Part shown: piece by piece, positions 1 through 5,861 of the stretch
Layout of the letters: each line of letters opens with the position of its first letter
How positions within the stretch are numbered: position 1 is the stretch's first letter
The notes under the pieces: generated by a model
The model's database searches: none
Told to the model about the DNA's origin: nothing
What the model saw: only the letters and a program-made list of their open reading frames with translations
Assembly (NCBI GenBank): GCA_003266105.1
Contig: MVAA01000083.1
Location: 1 to 6,422 of the forward strand
Direction of reading: 5' to 3'
DNA: 6,422 bases
DNA from: Methanosphaera sp. rholeuAM6
GTDB taxonomy: Archaea > Methanobacteriota > Methanobacteria > Methanobacteriales > Methanobacteriaceae
Translations under genes and position numbers: made by a program

Positions 1-975
1 GGTATTGAAAGAATCATGGAAGGATTACCAGTAGAAAAAGCAAATGCTTTAACAGAAAAAGTATGTGGAATCTGCTCAAACGGACACCTATTCAATTCAT
101 GTCGTACCGGTGAAGGTGCACTTGGTATAGAAATACCTGAAAGAGCAAGATATTTAAGAGTTCTAGCTCAGGAACTTGAAAGACTTCACAGTCACATGCT
201 TTACTTAGGACACGGTTCTGAGGTATTAAACCATGAAACATTTGCTATGAGAATATTCTACATCAGGGAATCTGTAATGGAATTATTATACATGATGGGT
301 GGAAACAGAGTACAATATGGTATATCTGTACTCGGTGGAGTAAGACCTAGAGCAGACTTAAACCTAAAAGAACAACAAAGAATTCTTGATGTAATGGACT
401 ACATTGATGAAAAGGTAGCAGGATTTGCTGAAAGGTTTGTTTCAGACCCAATGGTAATGCACCGTATTGTTGGTACAGGTCAATTATCACAAAGACAAGC
501 TTTAGACTTACACGTAACAGGCCCAACATTAAGAGCAACAGGTTATGAGTTCGATCAGAGAACAAAAATGCCTGAATATGAAGGTATTGAGTTTGATGTA
601 ATTACTCAGGATGGTGGAGATGTAGCAGCTAACATATTAATGAGAGCTACAGAAATCTTTGAAGCAACAAAAATCATCAGACAAGTAATTAGGGATTTAC
701 CTAAAGGTCCTGTTGTAAACAGAGATTGGGAAATGGTTGATTCACCAGTATACAAAAGTTACATAGAAGTACCTCGTGGAGTATGTTACCATTCATATGG
801 TGTAGAAGATGGAAAAGTAAGACACAGTATCATAAGAACACCATCAATGTCAAACATTGGTGCAATGCAGGAATCATGTATTGGTCATCCATTACAGGAT
901 GCTCAACTTGCAATCGTTTCTTGTGATCCATGTTTCACTTGTACTGATAGGGCTATACAAATAATCAAATTATAG
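1..975 (+). CDS. ehbN: Energy-converting hydrogenase B, large (NiFe) subunit EhbN, 5' truncated
   Basis: This is the catalytic large subunit of a membrane-bound group 4 NiFe hydrogenase, which oxidises H2 and passes electrons to ferredoxin. The frame is open from base 1 and the opening residues GIERIMEG fit the HRGIE region of NuoD-like subunits, so roughly 50 N-terminal residues lie upstream. The ATG at 16 is internal. Counting window codons, the first Ni-ligand pair is CGIC (22 and 25) and the second is DPCFTC (311 and 314), so all four metal ligands are present. Other family motifs are ERLHSHML near 60-67 and GPTLRATG near 173-180. After the Arg where maturation proteases cut related enzymes there is a tail of only seven residues. 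The assignment to Ehb rather than Eha or Ech rests on the following ehbO and ehbP. Confidence 0.92.
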   Translation, partial: GIERIMEGLPVEKANALTEKVCGICSNGHLFNSCRTGEGALGIEIPERARYLRVLAQELERLHSHMLYLGHGSEVLNHETFAMRIFYIRESVMELLYMMGGNRVQYGISVLGGVRPRADLNLKEQQRILDVMDYIDEKVAGFAERFVSDPMVMHRIVGTGQLSQRQALDLHVTGPTLRATGYEFDQRTKMPEYEGIEFDVITQDGGDVAANILMRATEIFEATKIIRQVIRDLPKGPVVNRDWEMVDSPVYKSYIEVPRGVCYHSYGVEDGKVRHSIIRTPSMSNIGAMQESCIGHPLQDAQLAIVSCDPCFTCTDRAIQIIKL

Positions 976-986
976 GAGATATGACA

Positions 987-2003
987 ATGGATTTATTAAC
1001 AGCAATTATTTACATAGTCGTTACCTTCATAATTGGAGGTTTTGTAGCTTTATGGTTACCGGGTATAGAAAAGAAATCTGAAGCTAGAGTACAACAGAGA
1101 CTTGGTCCACAATTAACCAGTCCTGGTATCTACACTACATTAAAGTTTTTCTATAAAAAAGCTTTAAAACCAAATGCAGTTATGCCGGGTTTATACAATG
1201 CATTACCTGTAATTACTCTGATTGTTGTAGCAGCATTATTCTTAATATTAATGCCACCAGTAATGGTAGCATGGGGTCCATTTGCTAGTATCGTAGCAGT
1301 TGTAGGTTTATTAAAAGTGGAAGAGGTATTATACCTGTTCATGAGTTCATTTTCACAATCACTCATGTCTAAAACAATGCCTTTCCCTGACCAGTCAAAA
1401 GGTGGAAAACATTTAGATGCTAAACAATCATTCTTGGAAACAATAAGTGCAAGCAGATCATTAAAACTTATCTCATACGGTAGTTTACCATTCTATATTG
1501 CATTATTCATACCTGTTATAATGGCAGGAAGCATTGACTTAGTGGAAATCGTTAAATTCCAACAAGTTAATGGTGCTTTCTTATTCACATTACCGGGTAT
1601 AATTGGTTCAATTGTATTCTTCATAGGATTATTAATTATCTTAAATGCAAACCCATTTGCATACTTAAAAGGTCCTTCTGATGTAATTCAAGGTCCAATT
1701 ATGGAATACATGTCAAAATCAAGAGCAGTTTACACAATGGCACACGCATCCTTAATATTTGTTGGAGCATGTATTTATTCAACATTATTCTTAGGTATGC
1801 CACCATTCTTTAGCTTAGCACCTTTGAATTTGTCAATAGTAATACCTATTATTTGTTCAATAATTATAACAATGGCAATTGCCGTAACAAGCGCATTTGC
1901 ACCTTTATTCACTAACCGTGAATTCTATCCAACAGTTATTGCAACAAGTATGATTGCAGTTGTAGGAGTTATAACTGCCTGTTTAACAACTATTATATTA
2001 TAA
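987..2003 (+). CDS. ehbO: Energy-converting hydrogenase B membrane subunit EhbO (NuoH-like)
   Basis: This integral membrane subunit is homologous to NuoH of complex I and forms the link between the hydrogenase module and ion translocation. The 338-residue product has about eight hydrophobic segments, roughly 5-25, 72-90, 97-118, 163-181, 198-220, 250-270, 282-304 and 315-337. The hallmark loop SEARVQQRLGP (31-41) follows the first helix as in NuoH, and a conserved polar loop, PFAYLKGPSDVIQGPIMEY, is at 223-241. I chose the ATG at 987 over the in-frame ATG at 981 because AGGAG at 974-978 is eight bases from 987 but only two from 981. The Shine-Dalgarno overlaps the ehbN stop codon, which implies one transcript and probably coupled translation. 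The NuoH homology is secure; the subunit letter comes from gene order. Confidence 0.9.
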   Translation: MDLLTAIIYIVVTFIIGGFVALWLPGIEKKSEARVQQRLGPQLTSPGIYTTLKFFYKKALKPNAVMPGLYNALPVITLIVVAALFLILMPPVMVAWGPFASIVAVVGLLKVEEVLYLFMSSFSQSLMSKTMPFPDQSKGGKHLDAKQSFLETISASRSLKLISYGSLPFYIALFIPVIMAGSIDLVEIVKFQQVNGAFLFTLPGIIGSIVFFIGLLIILNANPFAYLKGPSDVIQGPIMEYMSKSRAVYTMAHASLIFVGACIYSTLFLGMPPFFSLAPLNLSIVIPIICSIIITMAIAVTSAFAPLFTNREFYPTVIATSMIAVVGVITACLTTIIL

Positions 2004-2015
2004 TTGGGTGATAAC

Positions 2016-2285
2016 ATGAAAATTGTATTACGTGAACATCACATAATAGGTTTAGGTGGATACATTGTGGAACTCAGAACTACCTTCAGAAACTTAATTG
2101 TAGTAAATCATACCGATGAACCAATTAAACTAGAGGTTCCTGTTCTCAATGACGATTGGATTGAAGAACATGAAGCTTTAGGTTTAGAAGTTATTCCAGT
2201 AATGGATGATTCTGATTATTTGGTAACGTTCCAAATGGCTAAACATAGATTAGATGAAGAAAGAAAACAATTAGCAGGTAATTAA
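2016..2285 (+). CDS. ehbP: Energy-converting hydrogenase B subunit P (EhbP)
   Basis: This small protein of 89 residues follows ehbO after 12 bases and closes the visible operon. It has no obvious membrane segment, signal peptide or cysteine motif, so it is probably a peripheral cytoplasmic subunit of unknown mechanism. It opens with MKIVLREHHIIGLGGYIVE and is acidic in its second half (NDDWIEEHEALGLEV near 49-63). The ATG at 2016 is preferred to the TTG at 2004 that directly follows the ehbO stop: GGTGAT at 2007-2012 matches the 3' half of the archaeal Shine-Dalgarno and is three bases from this ATG. I recognise it from size, position and the N-terminal sequence; it contains no catalytic motif that would prove the function. 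Confidence 0.8.
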   Translation: MKIVLREHHIIGLGGYIVELRTTFRNLIVVNHTDEPIKLEVPVLNDDWIEEHEALGLEVIPVMDDSDYLVTFQMAKHRLDEERKQLAGN

Positions 2286-2296
2286 TTTTACCTCTA

Positions 2297-2341
2297 TTTT
2301 TTCAATTTTTTTTGATTATTTAATAAATTTTACTTTTTTTT
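2297..2341 (+). terminator. Oligo-T terminator of the ehb operon
   Basis: Three T-runs follow the ehbP stop closely: six at 2297-2302, eight at 2306-2313 and eight at 2334-2341. Archaeal RNA polymerase stops at such runs without needing a hairpin, and none is seen here. The position directly after the last ehb gene and before the feoA promoter fits an operon end. Confidence 0.7.
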
Positions 2342-2380
2342 ATTTCGCTTAATTTTTCTTTAATTATGAATTTTCGTTAA

Positions 2381-2395
2381 CCAAAACTTTATATA
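2381..2395 (+). promoter_or_regulatory. feoA promoter (BRE and TATA box)
   Basis: A perfect archaeal TATA box TTTATATA lies at 2388-2395, preceded by the purine-rich CCAAAAC (2381-2387), which resembles a B-recognition element. The usual spacing of about 27 bases puts the transcription start near 2415-2420, inside the palindromic operator at 2407-2420. This predicts a feoA leader of roughly 125 bases. Confidence 0.65.
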
Positions 2396-2406
2396 CTATA
2401 ATGAAC

Positions 2407-2420
2407 TTAGGTATACCTAA
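2407..2420 (+). promoter_or_regulatory. Palindromic operator upstream of feoA
   Basis: TTAGGTATACCTAA is a perfect 14-bp palindrome (TTAGGT-AT-ACCTAA) beginning 11 bases after the TATA box, where the transcription start is expected. The same arms recur before feoB at 2867-2882. The half-site TTAGGT is that of DtxR/IdeR boxes, but the arms here are two bases apart instead of seven. A bound repressor would block initiation. Iron-dependent repression is inferred from the genes controlled; the regulator gene is not in this window. Confidence 0.75.
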
Positions 2421-2432
2421 ATAGTAAAAAAA

Positions 2433-2469
2433 AATTATGCATTAAAAAATATTTAAGTAAAGCATAATT
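2433..2469 (+). repeat. Inverted repeat in the feoA leader
   Basis: AATTATGC (2433-2440) and GCATAATT (2462-2469) are perfect 8-bp arms around a 21-base interior, which itself has a weaker TTAAA/TTTAA pair (2442-2446 and 2452-2456). If transcription starts near 2418 this forms a hairpin in the leader RNA. A T7 run follows at 2487-2493, so pausing or attenuation is conceivable; the stem is AT-rich and weak. Confidence 0.4.
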
Positions 2470-2504
2470 AGAAACGTTAAATATTGTTTTTTTGAATAAA
2501 AAAT

Positions 2505-2512
2505 TTTATATA
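2505..2512 (+). promoter_or_regulatory. Second TATA-like box close to feoA
   Basis: A second perfect TTTATATA lies 117 bases after the first. A start about 27 bases after its centre would fall near 2535, at the end of the Shine-Dalgarno AGGAGG (2529-2534), leaving an almost leaderless message. It may be a secondary promoter or a chance match in AT-rich DNA. Confidence 0.3.
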
Positions 2513-2542
2513 AACTTATATTATTCATAGGAGGGATAAGAC

Positions 2543-2767
2543 ATGGTTAAAACACTAGACGATTTAACACCAGGTGAAACTGGAATAGTTAAAACTCACA
2601 GAGTTAAAGGAACTCTTGGGAAACATCTTAGAGAAATGGGTCTTATTAATGGAATTCCTATAAAATTAGAACGGAAAGCACCATTAGGTTATCCTATAGA
2701 AATCAGAATCCAAGGTTTTTCTTTAGCTTTAAGAAAAGAAGAAGCTCAAGCAATTGAATTAGAATAA
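2543..2767 (+). CDS. feoA: Ferrous iron transport protein FeoA
   Basis: FeoA is a small cytoplasmic SH3-like protein that is thought to bind the FeoB transporter and modulate ferrous iron uptake. The product has 74 residues, the usual length for a free-standing FeoA. It shows the family pattern throughout: an N-terminal LDDLTPGETGIV strand region (5-16), the conserved LREMGLINGIPI (29-40), PLGYPIEIRIQG (47-58) and the closing LALRKEEAQAIEL (61-73). The start is fixed by AGGAGG at 2529-2534, eight bases before the ATG. It lies 138 bases upstream of feoB, further than in compact feoAB operons, and both genes carry the same operator, so each may be controlled separately by the same repressor. 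Confidence 0.93.
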   Translation: MVKTLDDLTPGETGIVKTHRVKGTLGKHLREMGLINGIPIKLERKAPLGYPIEIRIQGFSLALRKEEAQAIELE

Positions 2768-2784
2768 ATCTAATTGATTGTATC

Positions 2785-2824
2785 TTTTTTATATTTATTT
2801 ATTAAATTTATAATAGACTTTTTT
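2785..2824 (+). terminator. Possible oligo-T stop after feoA
   Basis: Two T6 runs (2785-2790 and 2819-2824) lie between feoA and feoB. They are long enough to cause at least partial termination in archaea, which would separate the two transcripts. Such runs are common in DNA this AT-rich, so the call is tentative. Confidence 0.4.
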
Positions 2825-2848
2825 ACAAAATTATTTATTATTTTGTAA
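2823..2848 (+). promoter_or_regulatory. Inverted repeat enclosing a TATA-like box before feoB
   Basis: TTACAAAAT (2823-2831) and ATTTTGTAA (2840-2848) are perfect 9-bp arms around eight bases. A TATA-like TTTATTAT overlaps the interior and right arm at 2834-2841 and would place the start near 2864, just ahead of the operator at 2867-2882. The repeat could be a second protein site over the promoter, or a weak hairpin at the end of feoA RNA. Confidence 0.4.
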
Positions 2849-2866
2849 TAATTACTTACAATATGG

Positions 2867-2882
2867 TTTAGGTGAACCTAAA
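2867..2882 (+). promoter_or_regulatory. Palindromic operator upstream of feoB
   Basis: TTTAGGTGAACCTAAA has perfect 7-bp arms around GA, a 16-bp site. Its core TTAGGT-NN-ACCTAA is the one found before feoA, with only the two central bases different. It ends 23 bases before the feoB start codon. Recurrence at both feo genes strongly suggests one shared regulator, probably a metal-dependent DtxR-type repressor. Confidence 0.75.
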
Positions 2883-2905
2883 TTCATTTATTTAAGAGGT
2901 ATGAT

Positions 2906-4924
2906 ATGGAGAAATTAAAATTCTTACTGGCCGGAAATCCTAACGTGGGAAAAAGTACAGTATTCAACCAACTGACAGGTATGAAACAACATGTAGGAAA
3001 CTGGCCAGGAAAAACAGTAGAATTAAAATCGGGTAGTTTCACATTTGAAGATTACGAAGTTGAAGTAATAGATCTACCAGGAAATTACAGTTTAACCCCA
3101 TACTCAGTAGAAGAACAAGTTTCAAGAGATGCAATTATACATGAAGACAATGATGCGGTAATAAACGTAATCGATGCGGAAAACATTCAGAGAAACTTGT
3201 ATTTAACATTACAAATTATGGAAACAGGAGCAAACACGGTTCTAGCATTAAACATGTTAAATTATGCTGAAGAAGCAGGGTTTAAAATTGATGTAAAAAA
3301 ATTGGAAAAAACATTGGGAATACCAGTAATCGTGGTTGATGCAAGAGAAGGAACAGGATTGGATGAATTAATAAAAACATCAATCAAAGCAGCAAAAAAT
3401 CCAACAGACAATTCTGGAAAACTGACATATGGTTTTGAATTGGATGACCATATGAATCAAGTTAAAAGATTATTCCCAAATCTAAAAATAGGAACTGCAC
3501 CAGACAGTTGGGTGGCAGTAAAATTGTTGGAAGGTGATGATGAAGTATTGGACTTGGCCGAAAATTCACCGGACAAAGAAAATCTACGTAAAGTTACCCA
3601 AATGAGAAAACATTTGGAAGGAATATTCAATGATAATGTCGATAATGCGTTCATAGATGCAAGATACGGCGAAATTGAAACTATAATGAAAGAATGTGTT
3701 CAAAGACCTTCCGGTCACAAAGAATCAATTACGGATAAAATAGATAGAATTGTAACAAACAAATACTTAGGACTCCCTATATTTTTCATTGTAATCTTTT
3801 TAATCTTCCAAATCACATATACAATCGGAGGACCATTACAGGATTTGATTGATGAAGGATGGGGGATTTTAAGTGCATGGCTACTTGAGATGCTTGGTGA
3901 AGGATTAGTTTCATCGTTATTAGTTGATGGTGTAATTGGTGGAGTAGGTAGTGTACTCACATTTGTTCCGATTATATTCATTCTGTTCTTCTTACTAAGT
4001 CTAGTTGAAGACATAGGTTACTTGGCAAGAGCAGCATTTGTAATAGACAGAGTAATGTATAAATTAATGGGATTATCTGGAAAAGCATTTATACCAATGA
4101 TTCTAGGATTTGGATGTGGTGTTACAGGAATTATGGCAACCAGAACATTATCAAATGAAAGTGACAGAATATCAACAATGCTGGCAGTTCCTTTCATATC
4201 CTGTAGTGCAAGAGTACCAATATATGCCTTATTCACAGCAGCATTCTTTACAGATCCTTTAACACAAACAGAAGTAACCTTTGGTTTGTACATCCTTGGT
4301 ATGATTATAGCAGTTATAGTGGCTAAAGTACTTAAAAGTTCAGTATTTGCAGATGAATCCACACCATTTATAATGGAACTTCCACCATACAGGATACCAA
4401 CACTAAAAAGTGCAGTATTGCACATGTGGGAAAGAGGATTCTTGTTCATTAAAAAAGCAGGAACAATCATTTTAGGGACCTGTGTACTGGTATGGATATT
4501 AGCAAACTTACCACCTGGAGTAGAATACGGTTCAATTAACAGTATAATTGGTATGTTTGGTAACTTAATAGCACCAATATTTGCACCGTTAGGATTTGGA
4601 TTCTGGCAAGCAGCAGTTGCTTTGGTCTTCGGATTAATGGCAAAAGAAATTGTTGTATCAACATTCGGTACATTGTTCTCACTTGAAGCGGATGATGAAG
4701 AAGGTATTTCTGGTGTTTTATCAGATATGTTTACACCATTGTCAGCAATTTCATTCATGGTATTCACATTATTGTATCCTGCATGTTTTGCAGCGCTAGC
4801 AGCAATAAAAGAAGAATCAAACTCTTGGAAGTGGATGTTCGTATCAGTCGGCGTATGTCTGGCAATAGCATATGTACTGGCACTATTAGTTTACCAGGGA
4901 GGATTATTCTTAGGATTCACGTAG
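2906..4924 (+). CDS. feoB: Ferrous iron transporter FeoB
   Basis: FeoB is the membrane protein that imports Fe(II), with an N-terminal GTPase domain in the cytoplasm. The product has 672 residues, within the family range. G1 is GNPNVGKS (10-17), the G2 Thr is at 37, G3 is DLPG (56-59), and G5 is near 145-150. G4 reads NMLN (116-119), whereas the family normally has NMxD. A helical regulatory segment runs from about 170 to 270. The membrane domain begins near 288 and contains two gate regions: GFGCGVTGIMATRTL (401-415), with Cys404, and SCSARVPIY (432-440), with Cys433. GLMAKEIVVSTFGTLF lies at 576-591, and there is a third membrane Cys at 627. AGAGGT at 2895-2900 sits five bases before the ATG. 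The protein ends right after its last membrane segment, without a FeoC-like extension. Confidence 0.95.
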   Translation: MEKLKFLLAGNPNVGKSTVFNQLTGMKQHVGNWPGKTVELKSGSFTFEDYEVEVIDLPGNYSLTPYSVEEQVSRDAIIHEDNDAVINVIDAENIQRNLYLTLQIMETGANTVLALNMLNYAEEAGFKIDVKKLEKTLGIPVIVVDAREGTGLDELIKTSIKAAKNPTDNSGKLTYGFELDDHMNQVKRLFPNLKIGTAPDSWVAVKLLEGDDEVLDLAENSPDKENLRKVTQMRKHLEGIFNDNVDNAFIDARYGEIETIMKECVQRPSGHKESITDKIDRIVTNKYLGLPIFFIVIFLIFQITYTIGGPLQDLIDEGWGILSAWLLEMLGEGLVSSLLVDGVIGGVGSVLTFVPIIFILFFLLSLVEDIGYLARAAFVIDRVMYKLMGLSGKAFIPMILGFGCGVTGIMATRTLSNESDRISTMLAVPFISCSARVPIYALFTAAFFTDPLTQTEVTFGLYILGMIIAVIVAKVLKSSVFADESTPFIMELPPYRIPTLKSAVLHMWERGFLFIKKAGTIILGTCVLVWILANLPPGVEYGSINSIIGMFGNLIAPIFAPLGFGFWQAAVALVFGLMAKEIVVSTFGTLFSLEADDEEGISGVLSDMFTPLSAISFMVFTLLYPACFAALAAIKEESNSWKWMFVSVGVCLAIAYVLALLVYQGGLFLGFT

Positions 4925-4962
4925 AATGTATCTTCAATACATTCTTTAAATTATTTTTTTTT
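4923..4962 (+). terminator. Hairpin and T9 run at the end of feoB
   Basis: AGAATGTAT (4923-4931) pairs with ATACATTCT (4937-4945) around a five-base loop, giving a 9-bp stem that starts within the feoB stop codon. A T9 run follows at 4954-4962. The Shine-Dalgarno of the next reading frame begins on the next base, so this element could end feoB transcripts or limit how much polymerase reads into the small genes beyond. Confidence 0.65.
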
Positions 4963-4976
4963 AGGAGGTGACATTT

Positions 4977-5027
4977 ATGATTGTTGGCGTAAATACCAAG
5001 AAATATCCCGGAAAAAACAAAAAATAA
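4977..5027 (+). CDS. Very small reading frame of 16 residues, function unknown
   Basis: The product would be MIVGVNTKKYPGKNKK, a basic peptide with five lysines and no cysteine. I do not recognise it. It is proposed because AGGAGGTGA (4963-4971), a nine-base match to the archaeal Shine-Dalgarno consensus, ends five bases before its ATG, and because the stop is followed after six bases by the AGGAGGT of the next gene. It lies between feoB and the first cysteine-rich gene. It could be a true microprotein, a leader peptide whose translation affects the genes downstream, or the remnant of a longer gene whose ribosome site survived. No TATA box is visible between feoB and this frame, so expression probably relies on read-through from feoB. 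Confidence 0.45.
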   Translation: MIVGVNTKKYPGKNKK

Positions 5028-5048
5028 TCATTAAGGAGGTAATAATTC

Positions 5049-5258
5049 ATGTTACAATGTATGATTTGTGGCAACAAATTTGATGAAACAAAAGTTGATA
5101 GAACAAGAGTATGTAACTGTGGATTTGACTGTCATGGGGCCAATGTACCCTGTCCAAACTGTGGATTTGATGTATTTGTTCCAAAGGAATTACGCAAGGA
5201 TGTGGATTACTTTGATAAAGAATCATTCTTGTCAAAACTTAAAAATACATTCAAATAA
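5049..5258 (+). CDS. Small cysteine-rich protein, paralog 1 (zinc-ribbon or rubredoxin-like)
   Basis: This 69-residue cytoplasmic protein has no membrane segment. Its seven cysteines are spaced C-x2-C-x14-C-x-C-x3-C-x6-C-x2-C (residues 4, 7, 22, 24, 28, 35, 38). The outer CxxC and CPNCG pairs resemble zinc-ribbon or rubredoxin knuckles, so it probably binds Zn or Fe. The C-terminal third is charged and ends in a likely short helix (SFLSKLKNTFK). AGGAGGT at 5034-5040 is eight bases before the ATG, an excellent ribosome site. It is 45% or less identical to the next gene overall, but shares MLxCxxC, KFDETK and CPNCG in the same order. Placement directly behind feoB suggests a role tied to iron uptake, such as an accessory or iron-handling protein; this is inference from position. 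A different 76-codon frame across the same bases lacks a ribosome site and is discarded. Confidence 0.85.
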   Translation: MLQCMICGNKFDETKVDRTRVCNCGFDCHGANVPCPNCGFDVFVPKELRKDVDYFDKESFLSKLKNTFK

Positions 5259-5344
5259 ACCAGTTCTAACTTCCCTTTATCATTTATACTATTTTTAATA
5301 TAACAATTACTGATGATTGAAATAACAAATTAGGAGATTGAATC

Positions 5345-5560
5345 ATGTTACGATGTAAATTATGTAACCATAAGTTTGATGAAACAAAAGAGGAATTATT
5401 GGATTGTACCTGTGGCTGTGGTGGGGATAAGGTTCTCTGTCCAAACTGTGGGTACGAGGTACGATTACCTAATGATGCAAGACCTAGAAAAGTCAAAAAA
5501 CAGGAAGAAATGGGTTTTCTGGGTAAAATAATTCAAAAACTTAGAATGGACAGTTATTAA
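5345..5560 (+). CDS. Small cysteine-rich protein, paralog 2 (zinc-ribbon or rubredoxin-like)
   Basis: This 71-residue protein is the tandem paralog of the gene before it. Its seven cysteines follow C-x2-C-x13-C-x-C-x-C-x6-C-x2-C (4, 7, 21, 23, 25, 32, 35), so the middle cluster is tighter than in paralog 1 (CTCGC instead of CNCGFDC). KFDETK (10-15) and CPNCGYEV (32-39) are kept. The tail is longer and more basic (RPRKVKKQ at 46-53) and ends in a putative amphipathic segment GFLGKIIQKLR. AGGAG at 5332-5336 lies eight bases before the ATG. The 86-base gap from paralog 1 has no strong TATA box, although TTTTTAATATA at 5292-5302 could act weakly. A metal-binding role is likely; the biological function is unknown. 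Confidence 0.85.
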   Translation: MLRCKLCNHKFDETKEELLDCTCGCGGDKVLCPNCGYEVRLPNDARPRKVKKQEEMGFLGKIIQKLRMDSY

Positions 5561-5599
5561 CTAAAGTCCATAACATAACCTTTACTATTTTTAATATTA

Positions 5600-5638
5600 T
5601 AAACAGTTTTTAACAAATACTACTTTTTATACTGTTTA
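5600..5638 (+). repeat. Inverted repeat after the second cysteine-rich gene
   Basis: TAAACAGT (5600-5607) and ACTGTTTA (5631-5638) are perfect 8-bp arms around 23 bases containing two T5 runs. It may mark the 3' end of the small-gene transcript. A TATA-like TTTTTATA (5624-5631) overlaps the right arm, but nothing clear is transcribed from it on the + strand. Confidence 0.4.
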
Positions 5639-5653
5639 ATGCAAGTTTATTTT

Positions 5654-5660
5654 AAAAAAA
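5654..5660 (-). terminator. T7 run ending the candidate RNA
   Basis: Seven T on the - strand, preceded by TTTC, follow the long-range stem after about 28 bases. Alone it would be a weak signal; together with the upstream promoter it defines a plausible 3' end. Confidence 0.35.
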
Positions 5661-5838
5661 GAAATATTGATCGATGGGATGTGTATTAGGATATTGTCAT
5701 TCCCAAGGGTTTATCAAAATGGTGAATTATATTTGTTTGAATAAATAATGTGGTTTTTATAAAATCTTATTCTTATTATCTTCTTATAAGACAATATCCC
5801 TTCTTGAAAATATTTATCAGTACGTGGGGTTTTCCCAC
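5654..5838 (-). ncRNA. Candidate small non-coding RNA of about 185 nt
   Basis: Reading the - strand, a perfect TATA box (5869-5862) predicts a start near 5838. From there the RNA would open with the hairpin GTGGG-AAAAC-CCCAC (5838-5824). Next, GGATATTGTC (5799-5790) can pair with GACAATATCC (5698-5689), a perfect 10-bp stem extendable by a G-U pair, enclosing 91 bases. The RNA would end in T7 (5660-5654). The longest ATG frame inside is a few codons, so it is not a message. I see no conserved core of RNase P, SRP RNA or tRNA. ACA lies three to four bases after the long stem, as in H/ACA guide RNAs, but I could not find a clear guide pocket or K-turn. The direction rests on the better promoter and terminator of this strand. 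Confidence 0.45.
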
Positions 5839-5861
5839 ACTATTAATATATTTCCCCATAC

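Larger units (their letters stand above)
5049..5597 (+). repeat. Tandem duplication, unit about 296 bp
   Basis: The two cysteine-rich genes start exactly 296 bases apart (5049 and 5345), and a 15-base sequence TACTATTTTTAATAT after each gene is also exactly 296 bases apart (5287-5301 and 5583-5597). Exact shared stretches inside the genes are TTTGATGAAACAAAAG (5079-5094 and 5375-5390) and CTGTCCAAACTGTGG (5150-5164 and 5437-5451). The copied unit therefore included the gene and its 3' flank. The bases before each ATG are also similar. Confidence 0.75.

Noticed and set aside
4018..4767. A 249-codon open frame on the - strand inside feoB
   Set aside because: It is antisense to a clearly conserved part of FeoB, has no ribosome site, and its product is a low-complexity string rich in Asn, Ile, Pro and Ser, as expected from the mirror of a membrane protein gene.
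5068..5298. A 76-codon frame overlapping the first cysteine-rich gene
   Set aside because: It starts inside that gene in another frame without a Shine-Dalgarno, and the product resembles no family, while the main frame has a perfect ribosome site and a paralog downstream.
5310..5320. A box C/D-like CTGATGA in the spacer between the cysteine-rich genes
   Set aside because: No properly spaced partner boxes or flanking stem were found; short matches like this are common.
5689..5799. A miniature transposable element with 10-bp terminal inverted repeats
   Set aside because: No target-site duplication flanks the repeats and no second copy exists in the window. The promoter, hairpin and T-run around it fit a transcribed RNA better.
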